Positions 1 through 8,041 of a stretch of DNA of 21,335 bases are shown piece by piece. This stretch comes from a virus. The translations under genes were made by a program, and so were the position numbers. The notes beneath the pieces were generated by a model. It saw only the letters and a program-made list of their open reading frames with translations. It was not told where the DNA came from and did not search any database. How positions within the stretch are numbered: position 1 is the first letter of the stretch; the number at the start of each line of letters is the position of its first letter. The stretch spans positions 1 to 21,335 of IMG/VR virus record IMGVR_UViG_3300042559_000050; one strand, 5' to 3'.

Positions 1-2184
1 AAATTGCAGTGTGTTAAATGCACTATTTGCATTTGCATTACCTTGATCGCCTGAAGGTGCACCAACACTAATATTATAACTTGCACCGGTAGTGTATGCA
101 TTACTGTTGCTGTTTAAGTTACTTAACTGTACACTTGTAGCAAATCCAATTGCGTTAGTTGTGCCATTATAAAAATACACTCTATCTCTACTACCAACAT
201 CACTTACTGCAACTGTTGCTGGCGTAGATACATTACCACGACTACGAATTATTGATCGTTGACCTGACTCTGCAATGTTGCTTGTTTCACCATAAATTGT
301 TGTTAAATCATATGCGGTGTTATTTGTTGCGTTAGTTGTAATTGTTATTGTATTAGGAGCAAGCTGTTGTATTGTCCCAGTTACATTTGCACTATCTACA
401 ACATTCAAATTTACTAAATTACCAACACTTGTAATGTTTGGTTGTGCGTTAGTATAAACAGTACCAGCTATTAATGCGTTTGCTACTTGTCCAGAAACAT
501 TAGCACCTGCAATATTACTTAATCCACCACCATCGGCAAAGATGACATTAGCAAATACTACATTACCATTACTATAGAAGTTATGTGTTTTAAGTTGATT
601 GGTTCCAGCACTAGTGTCATTAACTTGAACTTGAAAGCCTAGTGGTATGTTAGCATTGCCTGTTGTATAACCACTATCCACTATTGATTGTATTCTACTG
701 ATAGAGTTTGTTTGATAACTTGTACCGTTATGACCAAACCATAACAATTCACCTAACACATCGTTTGCTTGCATACTTGCTGGAACAGTAATATTACCAC
801 GGGCTCGTTGCCAAGCAACACGCTGACCACCTACATTACCACTACGACCAAAGCCTTCCATTCTGATGAAGTTATTATATCCGCCTGCTTTAGGCTGAAT
901 TAATATAGTACCATTACCATCTAATGTAATTACATTTGCATTGCCGGCAACGCTAATTAGTGCATTGCCATTCGCTACTGGAATACTAATGTTACTTGTT
1001 CCATTGATTAAGTTACCAGCAAAGTTTGCATAGTTTGCATTTGCTATGCTTGTAGATTCAGGTGCAAATACACCATTACCAAACAATACATTACTTGAAC
1101 TACCATCTAAATTGATATTTGCAATGTTACCTATACCAACAACATTAGCTAATGCTACACTGTTTGCACTTGCGGCAATGTTAGAATAACTTGCAAAGTT
1201 TGCGTTAGCTACTTCACCACTGACATTAGCACCTGCTACTGCATTTGCTGTTGTTGCGAATGTAGCAAGATTTGCTGTATTTGCTTCTCCTGCGTATGCA
1301 CTATAATTTGCATTGGCAACAGTACCAGTTATGTTACTAGCATTTACATTAAATGCCTCACCAGCAAAGTTAGCATAGTTAGCATTAGCTACATTAGATA
1401 TAATTGGAGTTGTTGCGAATACGCCATTGCCATAAAGAATGTTACTTGCGTTGCCATCTAAATTCAATGAAGCAATATTACCTGCGCCACTTACATTAGC
1501 AAGTGTTACGCTATTTGCACTGTTTGCTATTGTAGCATTGCCTGCGTTTGCCGCATAGTTTGCGTTTGCTACTGTGCCAGCTACATTTGCGCCAGCTACA
1601 CTATTTGCAGTTGTTGCGAATGTTGCAAGATTGGCTGTATTAGCGGCGTTTGCATATGCGGCATTAGCTACTTCACCACTTACATTAGATCCACTTACAT
1701 TGAATGCAGTGCCTGCAAAGTTAGCAAAGTTAGCATTTGCTACATTAGATACAACAGGTATAGCACTGAATGTGCCATTACCAAATAAGATATTACTTGC
1801 ATTACCATCTAAATTGATAGTAGCGATGTTACCAATGCCACTTACATTAGCTACTGCTACACTGTTTGCAGTATTAGCAACACCTGCAAAGTTTGCAAAG
1901 TTTGCATTGTTGGCAACTAGATTACCAACACTAAAATTACCAGTTACAACTAAATTGTTTGTAGTGATTGTATTAGAAACATTTAGATTGCCTAATGTAC
2001 CAACACTAGTAATGTTAGGTTGATTGCTTGCAGTTACATTACCTGCAAAGTTTGCAAAGTTAGCTGTAGGAACATTGCTTACTGTACCAATTGCCGCACG
2101 ACTAATCTGCACTTGCACATTAGATGGTGGTTCAATACTAACTTGAACGTTACCACTTTGAGTTACAATGATTTGATTAGCCAT
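1..2184 (-). CDS. Large tail fibre protein, partial (runs off left edge)
   Basis: The minus frame stays open from the ATG at 2184-2182 to the window edge, giving at least 728 residues of an incomplete protein. The N-terminus reads MANQIIVTQSGNVQVSIEPP. The body is rich in Asn, Ala, Gly, Val and Ser, low in charge and almost free of Cys. It carries repeated phrases such as ANANYANFAG, INLDGNASN and QPNITSVGTLGNL, which are typical of trimeric beta-structured fibre shafts of aquatic phages (family knowledge). Residues from about 109 to 390 are built from 117-residue tandem repeats. Further on, a domain built around an RxRGN...PA phrase followed by an aromatic-rich strand appears twice (around plus positions 700-840 and 165-275). 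The start overlaps the end of the preceding gene by 8 nt, so translation is probably coupled. Role in host recognition is inferred. The receptor-binding tip probably lies beyond the window. Confidence 0.85.
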   Translation of the reverse strand, partial: MANQIIVTQSGNVQVSIEPPSNVQVQISRAAIGTVSNVPTANFANFAGNVTASNQPNITSVGTLGNLNVSNTITTNNLVVTGNFSVGNLVANNANFANFAGVANTANSVAVANVSGIGNIATINLDGNASNILFGNGTFSAIPVVSNVANANFANFAGTAFNVSGSNVSGEVANAAYANAANTANLATFATTANSVAGANVAGTVANANYAANAGNATIANSANSVTLANVSGAGNIASLNLDGNASNILYGNGVFATTPIISNVANANYANFAGEAFNVNASNITGTVANANYSAYAGEANTANLATFATTANAVAGANVSGEVANANFASYSNIAASANSVALANVVGIGNIANINLDGSSSNVLFGNGVFAPESTSIANANYANFAGNLINGTSNISIPVANGNALISVAGNANVITLDGNGTILIQPKAGGYNNFIRMEGFGRSGNVGGQRVAWQRARGNITVPASMQANDVLGELLWFGHNGTSYQTNSISRIQSIVDSGYTTGNANIPLGFQVQVNDTSAGTNQLKTHNFYSNGNVVFANVIFADGGGLSNIAGANVSGQVANALIAGTVYTNAQPNITSVGNLVNLNVVDSANVTGTIQQLAPNTITITTNATNNTAYDLTTIYGETSNIAESGQRSIIRSRGNVSTPATVAVSDVGSRDRVYFYNGTTNAIGFATSVQLSNLNSNSNAYTTGASYNISVGAPSGDQGNANANSAFNTLQF
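1015..1860 (-). repeat. Tandem 351-nt (117-codon) repeats in the tail fibre gene
   Basis: The Val codon that opens each unit (V-A-x-A-N-V-x-G-x-G-N) lies at 1860-1858, 1509-1507 and 1158-1156, so the period is exactly 351 nt both times. The CCATCTAAATT anchor on the plus strand starts at 1805, 1454 and 1103, again 351 nt apart. Two units are complete (1510-1860 and 1159-1509), and a third is cut short near 1015. Each unit runs NVSGIGNI, then INLDGNASN, an FGNG turn, ANANYANFAG, NVSGEVAN and NTANLATFATTAN. Protein similarity is high while many third codon positions differ. This indicates old duplications held under selection rather than recent copies. Confidence 0.85.
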
Positions 2185-2962
2185 AATTTACAACTCCATC
2201 ACTGTTAACTAAGAACAGTAAAAATACTGCTTCATCATATGCTGGTTGAGTTCCAACTGCAGGGAAGCTAATCTTAATTCTACCAGTAAAGCAAGCTGGT
2301 TCTGTTGCGTTGATATCTAGTTCTGGATCACCTGCGATGACAGCCCATGTAGCATCATCAAAGCTTAATGTAAATGTGCCTGCCGCATTTACTACATTTG
2401 TAATTGTTAGATTGATTGGGCTTGGTGAAACACGAACCATATTCATTGTGCCACTCGCAGTAGTTAATGCAAATACAGATCCAACTGTGTATGTTGGCGC
2501 CGCTCCACGACTATCACTGATTGTGAATGTTGTGCTTGTTATAATTTCTTTAACATAGTATGTTGTGTTAATTACAACATTACCAAACACTACACCAGTG
2601 AATCTTACTGGCATACCAACAAACATATCGGCAGTACTTGTACATGTTAACACGTTTGTGCTTGTAGCTGTACTTGTGACTGCTGTAATCAATGGAATAA
2701 TAGGATAGTCGTGAATCTGAAAGTCTAGTCCAGTGCGACTATCGTGAAAGTCTGTGATTTCTCTGCGAATGATTTGTGCATCAATTGACGCACCAGTTAA
2801 GTCTACTGGTGTTGTGCCAGTTTGCCAACCACTAGTGTAACTTGTGATTGTTGACCATTCAAAGTTCCAGAAATCTTTTTGATTGTATATTAAGTTTTGT
2901 GCGAGTATTTGAGCATCAAAGCCCGCAACTTGGTTCAGTGTATTTTGGGCAAACTTTGCCAT
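2177..2962 (-). CDS. Tail fibre-associated / baseplate upper-like protein
   Basis: A 261-residue protein starting MAKFAQNTL, preceded by the ribosome site AAAGGAAAAC. Residues about 30-75 (W-rich, then TPVDLTGASIDAQIIRRE) and 180-258 resemble the first beta-sandwich of baseplate or fibre-attachment proteins of the BppU type; this is a fold-level impression, not a firm family match. Residues about 91-174 look like an inserted module with the pattern VGMPVRFTG, then TTYYVKEI, then TFTIS. That pattern recurs in tail proteins of many aquatic phages. The gene sits between two fibre genes and has a small relative just before them (4975-5463). It overlaps the start of the next fibre gene by 8 nt. 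A linker joining a fibre to the tail tip is the likely role. It could equally be a fibre chaperone. Confidence 0.7.
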   Translation of the reverse strand: MAKFAQNTLNQVAGFDAQILAQNLIYNQKDFWNFEWSTITSYTSGWQTGTTPVDLTGASIDAQIIRREITDFHDSRTGLDFQIHDYPIIPLITAVTSTATSTNVLTCTSTADMFVGMPVRFTGVVFGNVVINTTYYVKEIITSTTFTISDSRGAAPTYTVGSVFALTTASGTMNMVRVSPSPINLTITNVVNAAGTFTLSFDDATWAVIAGDPELDINATEPACFTGRIKISFPAVGTQPAYDEAVFLLFLVNSDGVVNYG

Positions 2963-2990
2963 AATGTTTTCCTTTGCTGTCTCGCATCTG

Positions 2991-3020
2991 ACGAACGACT
3001 ACTACCTCGCAATCGTTCGT
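2991..3020 (-). other. 8-bp inverted repeat in the leader of the 261-residue gene
   Basis: ACGAACGA at 2991-2998 is the exact reverse complement of TCGTTCGT at 3013-3020, with a 14-nt loop. It lies between an ATAAATA promoter-like motif (3032-3038) and the ribosome site of the 261-residue gene. It would therefore form a stem-loop close to the 5' end of a transcript started there. No run of U follows the stem, so it does not look like an intrinsic terminator. A role in message stability or in blocking read-through is possible but inferred. Confidence 0.55.
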
Positions 3021-3024
3021 GTGT

Positions 3025-3039
3025 GATAATGTATTTATG
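3025..3039 (-). promoter_or_regulatory. Putative late promoter, CATAAATACATTATC
   Basis: The coding strand reads CATAAATACATTATC here, in the gap between two fibre-region genes and overlapping the stop codon of the upstream one. The core ATAAATA matches the T4 late promoter consensus TATAAATA except at its first base. The same extended motif is found at three other gaps in this window. It lies roughly 65-75 nt upstream of the 2962 start. Promoter activity is inferred from recurrence and position only. Confidence 0.45.
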
Positions 3040-4975
3040 TCATCTTGATCCACATAGCACCACCGTTACTTAAAACACCGCCTAAGTTTTTGTATGTGCC
3101 TGTTGGAGTAGATAATCCGTTAGATAAATTGCCATCGCTTGATGTAACAACAATCTTTGGTGTCAATGCTGATGCAACATTAGTGCCGTAGTTAGATAAT
3201 ACTACAAGATTTTCTTTTGAGTTAAATGATACATCACCGCCGCCAGCAAAATTAGCAATAGTAGTATTTGACCATGTGATGCCATCACTTGAAGTAATAA
3301 TAACTCCATTATCAGAATTAGTTGCAATAAAAATACCATTAGCGTACCCAATGGCTTCCCATCTAACATTAGCTAATAAAGTTGTAGTCCATGTGTTACC
3401 ATCATCAGTTGATACTGTTGCCGCACCTCTATTAGTTGATCCGGTAAATTCACTTACACCAACCCATTTACCATTGCCATATACAAATTGACGCCATAAA
3501 TATGGATTAGTTAAAGTTATGTTACTCCAACTGTTACCTAAATCAGTTGATCGTTTAGCAATGTTTGAGCCGCCTATAGGAGTTGATATGAATGTACCAT
3601 TACCATATGCAATATATTCAAATCCAAAAGTACTACTACCAATATTGCTGTTACTCCATGTAAGACCAAAGTCACTTGATTTGATAAAGTTATTACTTAT
3701 ATTTTCACTTCTACTAATAATAATAGTATTGCTACCGTATGCGGCGCCCTTCAAACTAAGAGTAGTGTTTACATTATTGGCATAAGTCCAATTTGCACCG
3801 TTGTTAGTTGAATAAGCACTGTTATTACTACCGGATCTGTAGATAACTAAATTGTTGCCGGCTGATATAACACCAGTAGATATGAAAGGAGTAGCAACTT
3901 TAGCCCACAATGCACCTGTTTGTGTCCTTGCTATATTAGCTTCATAACTTAAAGCTGAAGTCCCTATAGTCCCCCAAATGTAATCAGTAGAAGTAGTCAT
4001 AAATCCGACACCATTACTAATCAATGTGTTTGAAACTGCCCACGAATTATAGTTTAAGTTAGTTGCAATGTTTGCTGTTTGTCCTGCTTGCACTGCTGTG
4101 TTAGCACCATACAATGTACCTATAAAGATATCACCAACTGCTAATGATAATACATTACTCCAGTTACCCCCAACGCCAGGCGCTACCCAAGATAAGTTAC
4201 CATTACCATCTGTCGCCAAGTTATAGTTTGCCGCGCCACCCGTAATCTTAACATTACTCTCGCTACCTAAATTTGCTGTAGTTGATACGTTAAGATTTGC
4301 TATAGTAACATTTGCTAGATTAGAATTACCTGCAACAGATAATGTTCCTGCAGTAGATATATTACCTACAGTAGCGTTAGCAACGACACTTAATCCACCT
4401 GGTATGTTAACAGTGCCGGTTATTTCATTGAACGTAAAGCCTACGTTGCCACCAAATAAGCCGCTATCATTGTATTGAATCTGTGTGTTGGCACCACCTG
4501 GCGAGCCATTACCACCGCCACCTGATTGTGCTGTCCAAGTTAAATTACCTGTGCCATCAGTTTGTAATACATAGCCATTGACGCCACCACCAATAACTAC
4601 ATTGCTTGTTGAATTAGCATTTAAATTAAAAGCGGTACCTGCAAAGTTTGCGTAATTAGAATTAGCAACGCTATTCCAAGAAAGATTGCCAGCGCCATCA
4701 GTAAACAAAGCATAATTTGCTGTTCCACCAGTAATTTTTATATTAGCAACACTACCTAAAGTTAAATTACCATTATCATATGTTGCTGTAGGAATTCCAC
4801 CAAGAACACTACCATTATTATATTGTAGTTCAGTTGTATTGCCACCGGGAATTCCTACTCCTCCACCAAATATTGATAACTGAATATCTGTTGGAGTAAT
4901 AGTTATGTCGTTAGGTTCTACAGTAAAATTAATACTGTTATTACTAACTGTAAAATCTAAATTTATATCAGACAT
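3035..4975 (-). CDS. Tail fibre with Asp-box (BNR-like) repeat domain
   Basis: A 646-residue protein of two halves. Residues 1-270 are a shaft-like part with two PGG..T..QYN..G phrases (about 43-60 and 159-176) and three copies of an ITGG-ANY-L-TDG-GNLSW unit (about 78-100, 126-147, 241-263). Residues about 350-620 carry a series of Asp-box motifs, S-x-D-x-G-x-x-W: 389-396 (Asn in place of Asp), 433-440, 476-483 and 522-529. A shorter form lies at 562-568 and a last degenerate one at 611-618. Spacing is about 39-46 residues, as expected for blades of a beta-propeller. Such domains occur in sialidases and other glycan-binding or glycan-cleaving proteins, which suggests glycan recognition. I do not identify catalytic residues, so enzymatic activity is not claimed. 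The start codon overlaps the stop of the preceding gene as TAATG. Confidence 0.8.
   Translation of the reverse strand: MSDINLDFTVSNNSINFTVEPNDITITPTDIQLSIFGGGVGIPGGNTTELQYNNGSVLGGIPTATYDNGNLTLGSVANIKITGGTANYALFTDGAGNLSWNSVANSNYANFAGTAFNLNANSTSNVVIGGGVNGYVLQTDGTGNLTWTAQSGGGGNGSPGGANTQIQYNDSGLFGGNVGFTFNEITGTVNIPGGLSVVANATVGNISTAGTLSVAGNSNLANVTIANLNVSTTANLGSESNVKITGGAANYNLATDGNGNLSWVAPGVGGNWSNVLSLAVGDIFIGTLYGANTAVQAGQTANIATNLNYNSWAVSNTLISNGVGFMTTSTDYIWGTIGTSALSYEANIARTQTGALWAKVATPFISTGVISAGNNLVIYRSGSNNSAYSTNNGANWTYANNVNTTLSLKGAAYGSNTIIISRSENISNNFIKSSDFGLTWSNSNIGSSTFGFEYIAYGNGTFISTPIGGSNIAKRSTDLGNSWSNITLTNPYLWRQFVYGNGKWVGVSEFTGSTNRGAATVSTDDGNTWTTTLLANVRWEAIGYANGIFIATNSDNGVIITSSDGITWSNTTIANFAGGGDVSFNSKENLVVLSNYGTNVASALTPKIVVTSSDGNLSNGLSTPTGTYKNLGGVLSNGGAMWIKMT
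3272..3811 (-). repeat. Asp-box repeat array in the tail fibre
   Basis: This stretch encodes residues 389-568 of the fibre. It contains five W-ending Asp-box-like motifs: STNNGANW, SSDFGLTW, STDLGNSW, STDDGNTW and SSDGITW. The spacing between their final tryptophans is 44, 43, 46 and 39 residues. Between them are recurring strands ending in YGNG or YANG followed by F/W-I/V, as in beta-propeller blades. Nucleotide similarity between units is low. Confidence 0.75.
4187..4744 (-). repeat. Three copies of an ITGG...TDGxGNLSW module
   Basis: Residues about 78-100, 126-147 and 241-263 of the 646-residue fibre are copies of one unit: an N-I/V-x-I-x-GG turn, an aromatic-containing strand (NYAL, GYVL, NYNL), then TDGxGNL followed by S/T-W. 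They are separated by linkers, one of them Gly/Ser-rich (SGGGGNGSPGG). This suggests duplicated shaft or hinge elements. Confidence 0.65.
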
Positions 4976-5463
4976 TATTGATACCTTACGATCATTCCAA
5001 TTGGTTCACGACTTATATTTTGTTTTGGTGTACTCAATGCATCAGTCCTTGTTACAGTTAATGTAACAATAGCAATATTAGTATTGGCTCCGCTATTTGC
5101 TAATGTAATTGTTGGACCGCCACCTACAGCGCCAGTTAAGTCTGCTGGTATATACAAATAACCTGTACCGGTAGCTGGTGTAGTAAACACTGCTGTCAAA
5201 TTGCCACCTGTGTAGGTGTTGCCACTTAATGATAAGTTACCTACAACAATTTGTGTTGATACAGTAGCATCATACGTAACGTTATCTGCAACATAATATT
5301 TTACGCCAGTGCCCAATGTCCAACTAGTTGTATTGATTGGATCACCAACACTGTCTGTAAACTGAAAAGGAAAAGTATACGCCTCTCCTGTGTATATCTC
5401 TATACATTGCATCTCTGTGCCAGCGATTGTAATCGTCTTTGATCCGTTTAATAATAATGACAT
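4975..5463 (-). CDS. Small baseplate/fibre-attachment-like protein, function unknown
   Basis: A 162-residue, almost all-beta protein without recognisable catalytic motifs. An early stretch (about residues 24-60) with EAYTFPFQFTDSVGDPI resembles the opening strands of BppU-like baseplate sandwich domains, as does part of the 261-residue protein at 2177-2962. The C-terminus ends in REPIGMIVRYQ. The start is supported by AAGGA about 8 nt upstream. Its stop overlaps the start of the Asp-box fibre as TAATG, which suggests coupled translation and a physical partnership with that fibre. The assignment is by context and composition only. Confidence 0.6.
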   Translation of the reverse strand: MSLLLNGSKTITIAGTEMQCIEIYTGEAYTFPFQFTDSVGDPINTTSWTLGTGVKYYVADNVTYDATVSTQIVVGNLSLSGNTYTGGNLTAVFTTPATGTGYLYIPADLTGAVGGGPTITLANSGANTNIAIVTLTVTRTDALSTPKQNISREPIGMIVRYQ

Positions 5464-5483
5464 ATGTCTTTTTCCTTATCTTC

Positions 5484-5490
5484 TATTTAT
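5484..5490 (-). promoter_or_regulatory. ATAAATA motif upstream of the fibre group
   Basis: The coding strand reads AATAAATAGAAGATA, in the 36-nt gap between the gpJ-like gene and the 162-residue gene. It shares the ATAAATA core with four other gaps but not the following CATT. It sits only about 20 nt from the start codon at 5463, so a transcript from here would have a very short leader. This is the weakest member of the motif set. Confidence 0.3.
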
Positions 5491-5499
5491 TGTTTTAAA

Positions 5500-8040
5500 T
5501 TACTTTGATTTCGCTAAACCAAAATCAGCACTAACTAATGTAACATTAGCACTACTTGTTAAGTTACGTATAAAAATTCCACCCCCATTAACAGTGCCTC
5601 CTGTTTTTTGTCCATAACGTAATATTATGTTCGTTGGAAAGCCAGCATTTAATGTATATGTAAATAAACCTGAACTCGTATCACTAATTCCTAAATTAGC
5701 AAAACCAACATCACTTACAGTTACAAAGGGCAATAGTTGAATAACACAATCGGTAGTTGATAAAAACTGACCACTATAATTTGTTTGTAATGTTTCTGTT
5801 GCGCCTACCGTATTTCCAGAGAATGATGCGAATTCTACCGCATACCAATTTAAGTCACCATTTTGCAATACTAACTGTGCTGATAATGCAGGAGTATATG
5901 CCGCAGTGCTATTAGCCGCATAACCTTGTGTAGTCAACGCATTACCTTGTGCGTATGGAAACACTCCGCCTGTGCCTGAATATGTAACATTTATATATTT
6001 TGGCACTGCCCAATTGCCAGTAGGAGCACTATTAACATTACCAAATGTATTAATATTAACAGGCAATATGACTGTATTGCCAGCTTGATTGCTTACTTCA
6101 TATACATAACTAGCTAATTTATTTTGAACAGTTACAGCGGAATTCATATTATTGTAGGTAACACTATTAGCTTGTAAGTTAGCACCCCAATTAAAGATTG
6201 TACTACTAAAACTTGGTCTGCCTGCTAATTCATTTCTAGCTGTTGTGCTGAAGTAATAGTTACCTACTGGCAAATCATTGATATCAATACTTACAGTTTG
6301 TCCATTCGTATATGGTGTTCCGTCTGCAAGTTGTGTACTAGTATAAGATTTATGTGTGGCAACATTATTTGAATTACCATAGTTAAAATCCATGTACAAT
6401 GTTGAACCAGTAGCCGGAACAGTACTTGTTACAGTAAAACTTGTGACAGCACCACTATTTGCAAGTGTGTTTGTTGTTATAACTGGAGTACCAGGTCTAT
6501 CAAATACGTTAGGATCACTCAATCCTGTATTAGCTTCTGGTATAAAATCTTGAATTGCATTGTCGCCATATATCGTTGCGTTATATTCAAACGCTGTAAT
6601 TCTTGCACCCAAGAAGCCATCACTAGTTTTAGTTTCTTGTACTTGTGAAACACGGAACAGTTTGTCTGCCCAACCATACTCAGCAAGTGTAACACGAACT
6701 ACATCACCAGCTTCAACTTGTATACCACTGTAATCTAATTGGCAACTGATAACTAAATCTTCACGACTTTGTAATAGTCTACGCACACCCAAATATACAG
6801 CTTGTATGTAATTGTTTACTTGAGGGAACTGCACAACAATTCTGTTATCTGGTTCGTTAGGACTTAATAATGTAGGGTCATACCATGCAGTACTAGGATC
6901 TGTCAAATCAACAACCTTGTAATTAGTTTGGTCACTGATATTTGCATCTGGGTATTGTACTTCTAAACTGTTGTATGTTTGATTTAAGTCAAGTGGATTA
7001 ATGTCGATGCCACCAATCAATACACTGCTATCAACATGGTAAAGATCACCAGTCGAACCAGTATATGGCTTATTGATAACAACTTTCCATTTACCAGTCA
7101 ACTCACTATACTGTAGCCAACTATCGCATGTATCAATTAATTGTTGTAAATTGTTTAAGCAACTATCACCAGTGTTTACTGGTCCATTAATACGATATCT
7201 TGCTTGTGTAACAGAGCCGCCACCAACAGGCACATATGTAATTGTTTCATCACTGTATACATCCAATGCAGTTAAACTTGCAGTATCAATGTTTGCAACA
7301 TCAATGGCACATCCATATATGGTATCTGTCATGTAATCAAGTAATACTTCACCGGGCTTAGTCAATGTGTTTGTTACTTCTATGCTTAATCTTGGCATGC
7401 CATTTACATCTTGCACATCTTTATTATAGTTAATTTTAACAATAATAAAGCAAGTATTACTCATTACATCTGTGCTTGTCCAACGATCTGCTACTGGAAT
7501 GCCAGCATTTTGTAATATCGTAATAGCACTAGTGCCACCAGTATTGACACCGCTACTACTGCCATTTGTAAATGCATATATGTATGCATTACCATCGATG
7601 GTTGTATCTACTTGCGGTGGTGTTGCATTGTTAGTTAAGCTAACAACTTTATTGTTTGCACTGTAATCACCAGCACCTAATGTAACTTCTTTACCATTCC
7701 AAAATATCTTACCAAAACTCATTGTACCAGTAGTTGCTTCACATAAAGTAAAAACATAATACATTGTCTTTTGATCTGTAGTAATCTTAGCGTCTGTTAC
7801 AGTTGGTGCTAAGAATGCTGAACCATAACTTGGAGCTAGTTTGTTATTAGTTGCAGGGCCTAACTGTACACGTGAGCCAACATCGTTTGCACCTGCGGCT
7901 TTTTTGTTTGCTCTATTAGCAATTAATTTGCTTACGCCAATTGTGACTAAAGTACGTACTGCGAATGCCGCAACACTACTCAATGTTAGACCTGCTATAG
8001 CTGATCCGATATATAACGCCGCCGCTGTGAAAACTGCCAT
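5500..8040 (-). CDS. Tail tip / central fibre protein, gpJ-like
   Basis: An 846-residue protein at the position of lambda gpJ: after the tape measure and minor tail genes, before the fibres. A hydrophobic N-terminus (residues about 1-40) is followed by a beta-rich region, 50-230. A helical and strand segment at about 230-325 includes LLDYMTDTIYGCAIDV, then LIDTCDSWLQYSELTGKW. A baseplate-like segment at about 425-490 has VEAGDVVRVTLAEYGW, then FRVSQVQET. These phrases are characteristic of the gpJ-type phage-tail hub family. Residues about 512-610 look like a fibronectin type III-like domain, and the rest is a Ser/Thr/Asn-rich C-terminal region probably facing the host. The ribosome site AGGAG overlaps the end of the GNAT gene. 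The hydrophobic N-terminus may be a tail-lumen or membrane-contact segment (inference). Confidence 0.8.
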   Translation of the reverse strand: MAVFTAAALYIGSAIAGLTLSSVAAFAVRTLVTIGVSKLIANRANKKAAGANDVGSRVQLGPATNNKLAPSYGSAFLAPTVTDAKITTDQKTMYYVFTLCEATTGTMSFGKIFWNGKEVTLGAGDYSANNKVVSLTNNATPPQVDTTIDGNAYIYAFTNGSSSGVNTGGTSAITILQNAGIPVADRWTSTDVMSNTCFIIVKINYNKDVQDVNGMPRLSIEVTNTLTKPGEVLLDYMTDTIYGCAIDVANIDTASLTALDVYSDETITYVPVGGGSVTQARYRINGPVNTGDSCLNNLQQLIDTCDSWLQYSELTGKWKVVINKPYTGSTGDLYHVDSSVLIGGIDINPLDLNQTYNSLEVQYPDANISDQTNYKVVDLTDPSTAWYDPTLLSPNEPDNRIVVQFPQVNNYIQAVYLGVRRLLQSREDLVISCQLDYSGIQVEAGDVVRVTLAEYGWADKLFRVSQVQETKTSDGFLGARITAFEYNATIYGDNAIQDFIPEANTGLSDPNVFDRPGTPVITTNTLANSGAVTSFTVTSTVPATGSTLYMDFNYGNSNNVATHKSYTSTQLADGTPYTNGQTVSIDINDLPVGNYYFSTTARNELAGRPSFSSTIFNWGANLQANSVTYNNMNSAVTVQNKLASYVYEVSNQAGNTVILPVNINTFGNVNSAPTGNWAVPKYINVTYSGTGGVFPYAQGNALTTQGYAANSTAAYTPALSAQLVLQNGDLNWYAVEFASFSGNTVGATETLQTNYSGQFLSTTDCVIQLLPFVTVSDVGFANLGISDTSSGLFTYTLNAGFPTNIILRYGQKTGGTVNGGGIFIRNLTSSANVTLVSADFGLAKSK

Positions 8041-8041
8041 A

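Noticed and set aside
1015-1860. CRISPR-like or other non-coding repeat array
   Set aside because: The 351-nt period is a whole number of codons within an open fibre frame, with similarity at the protein level rather than identical DNA repeats.
1574-2023. Plus-strand 149-residue frame rich in Ala, Leu, Pro and Thr
   Set aside because: It is the antisense shadow of the repeated fibre codons (AAT, GCA, GTA read backwards). It has no ribosome site and repeats with the 351-nt period of the minus-strand gene.
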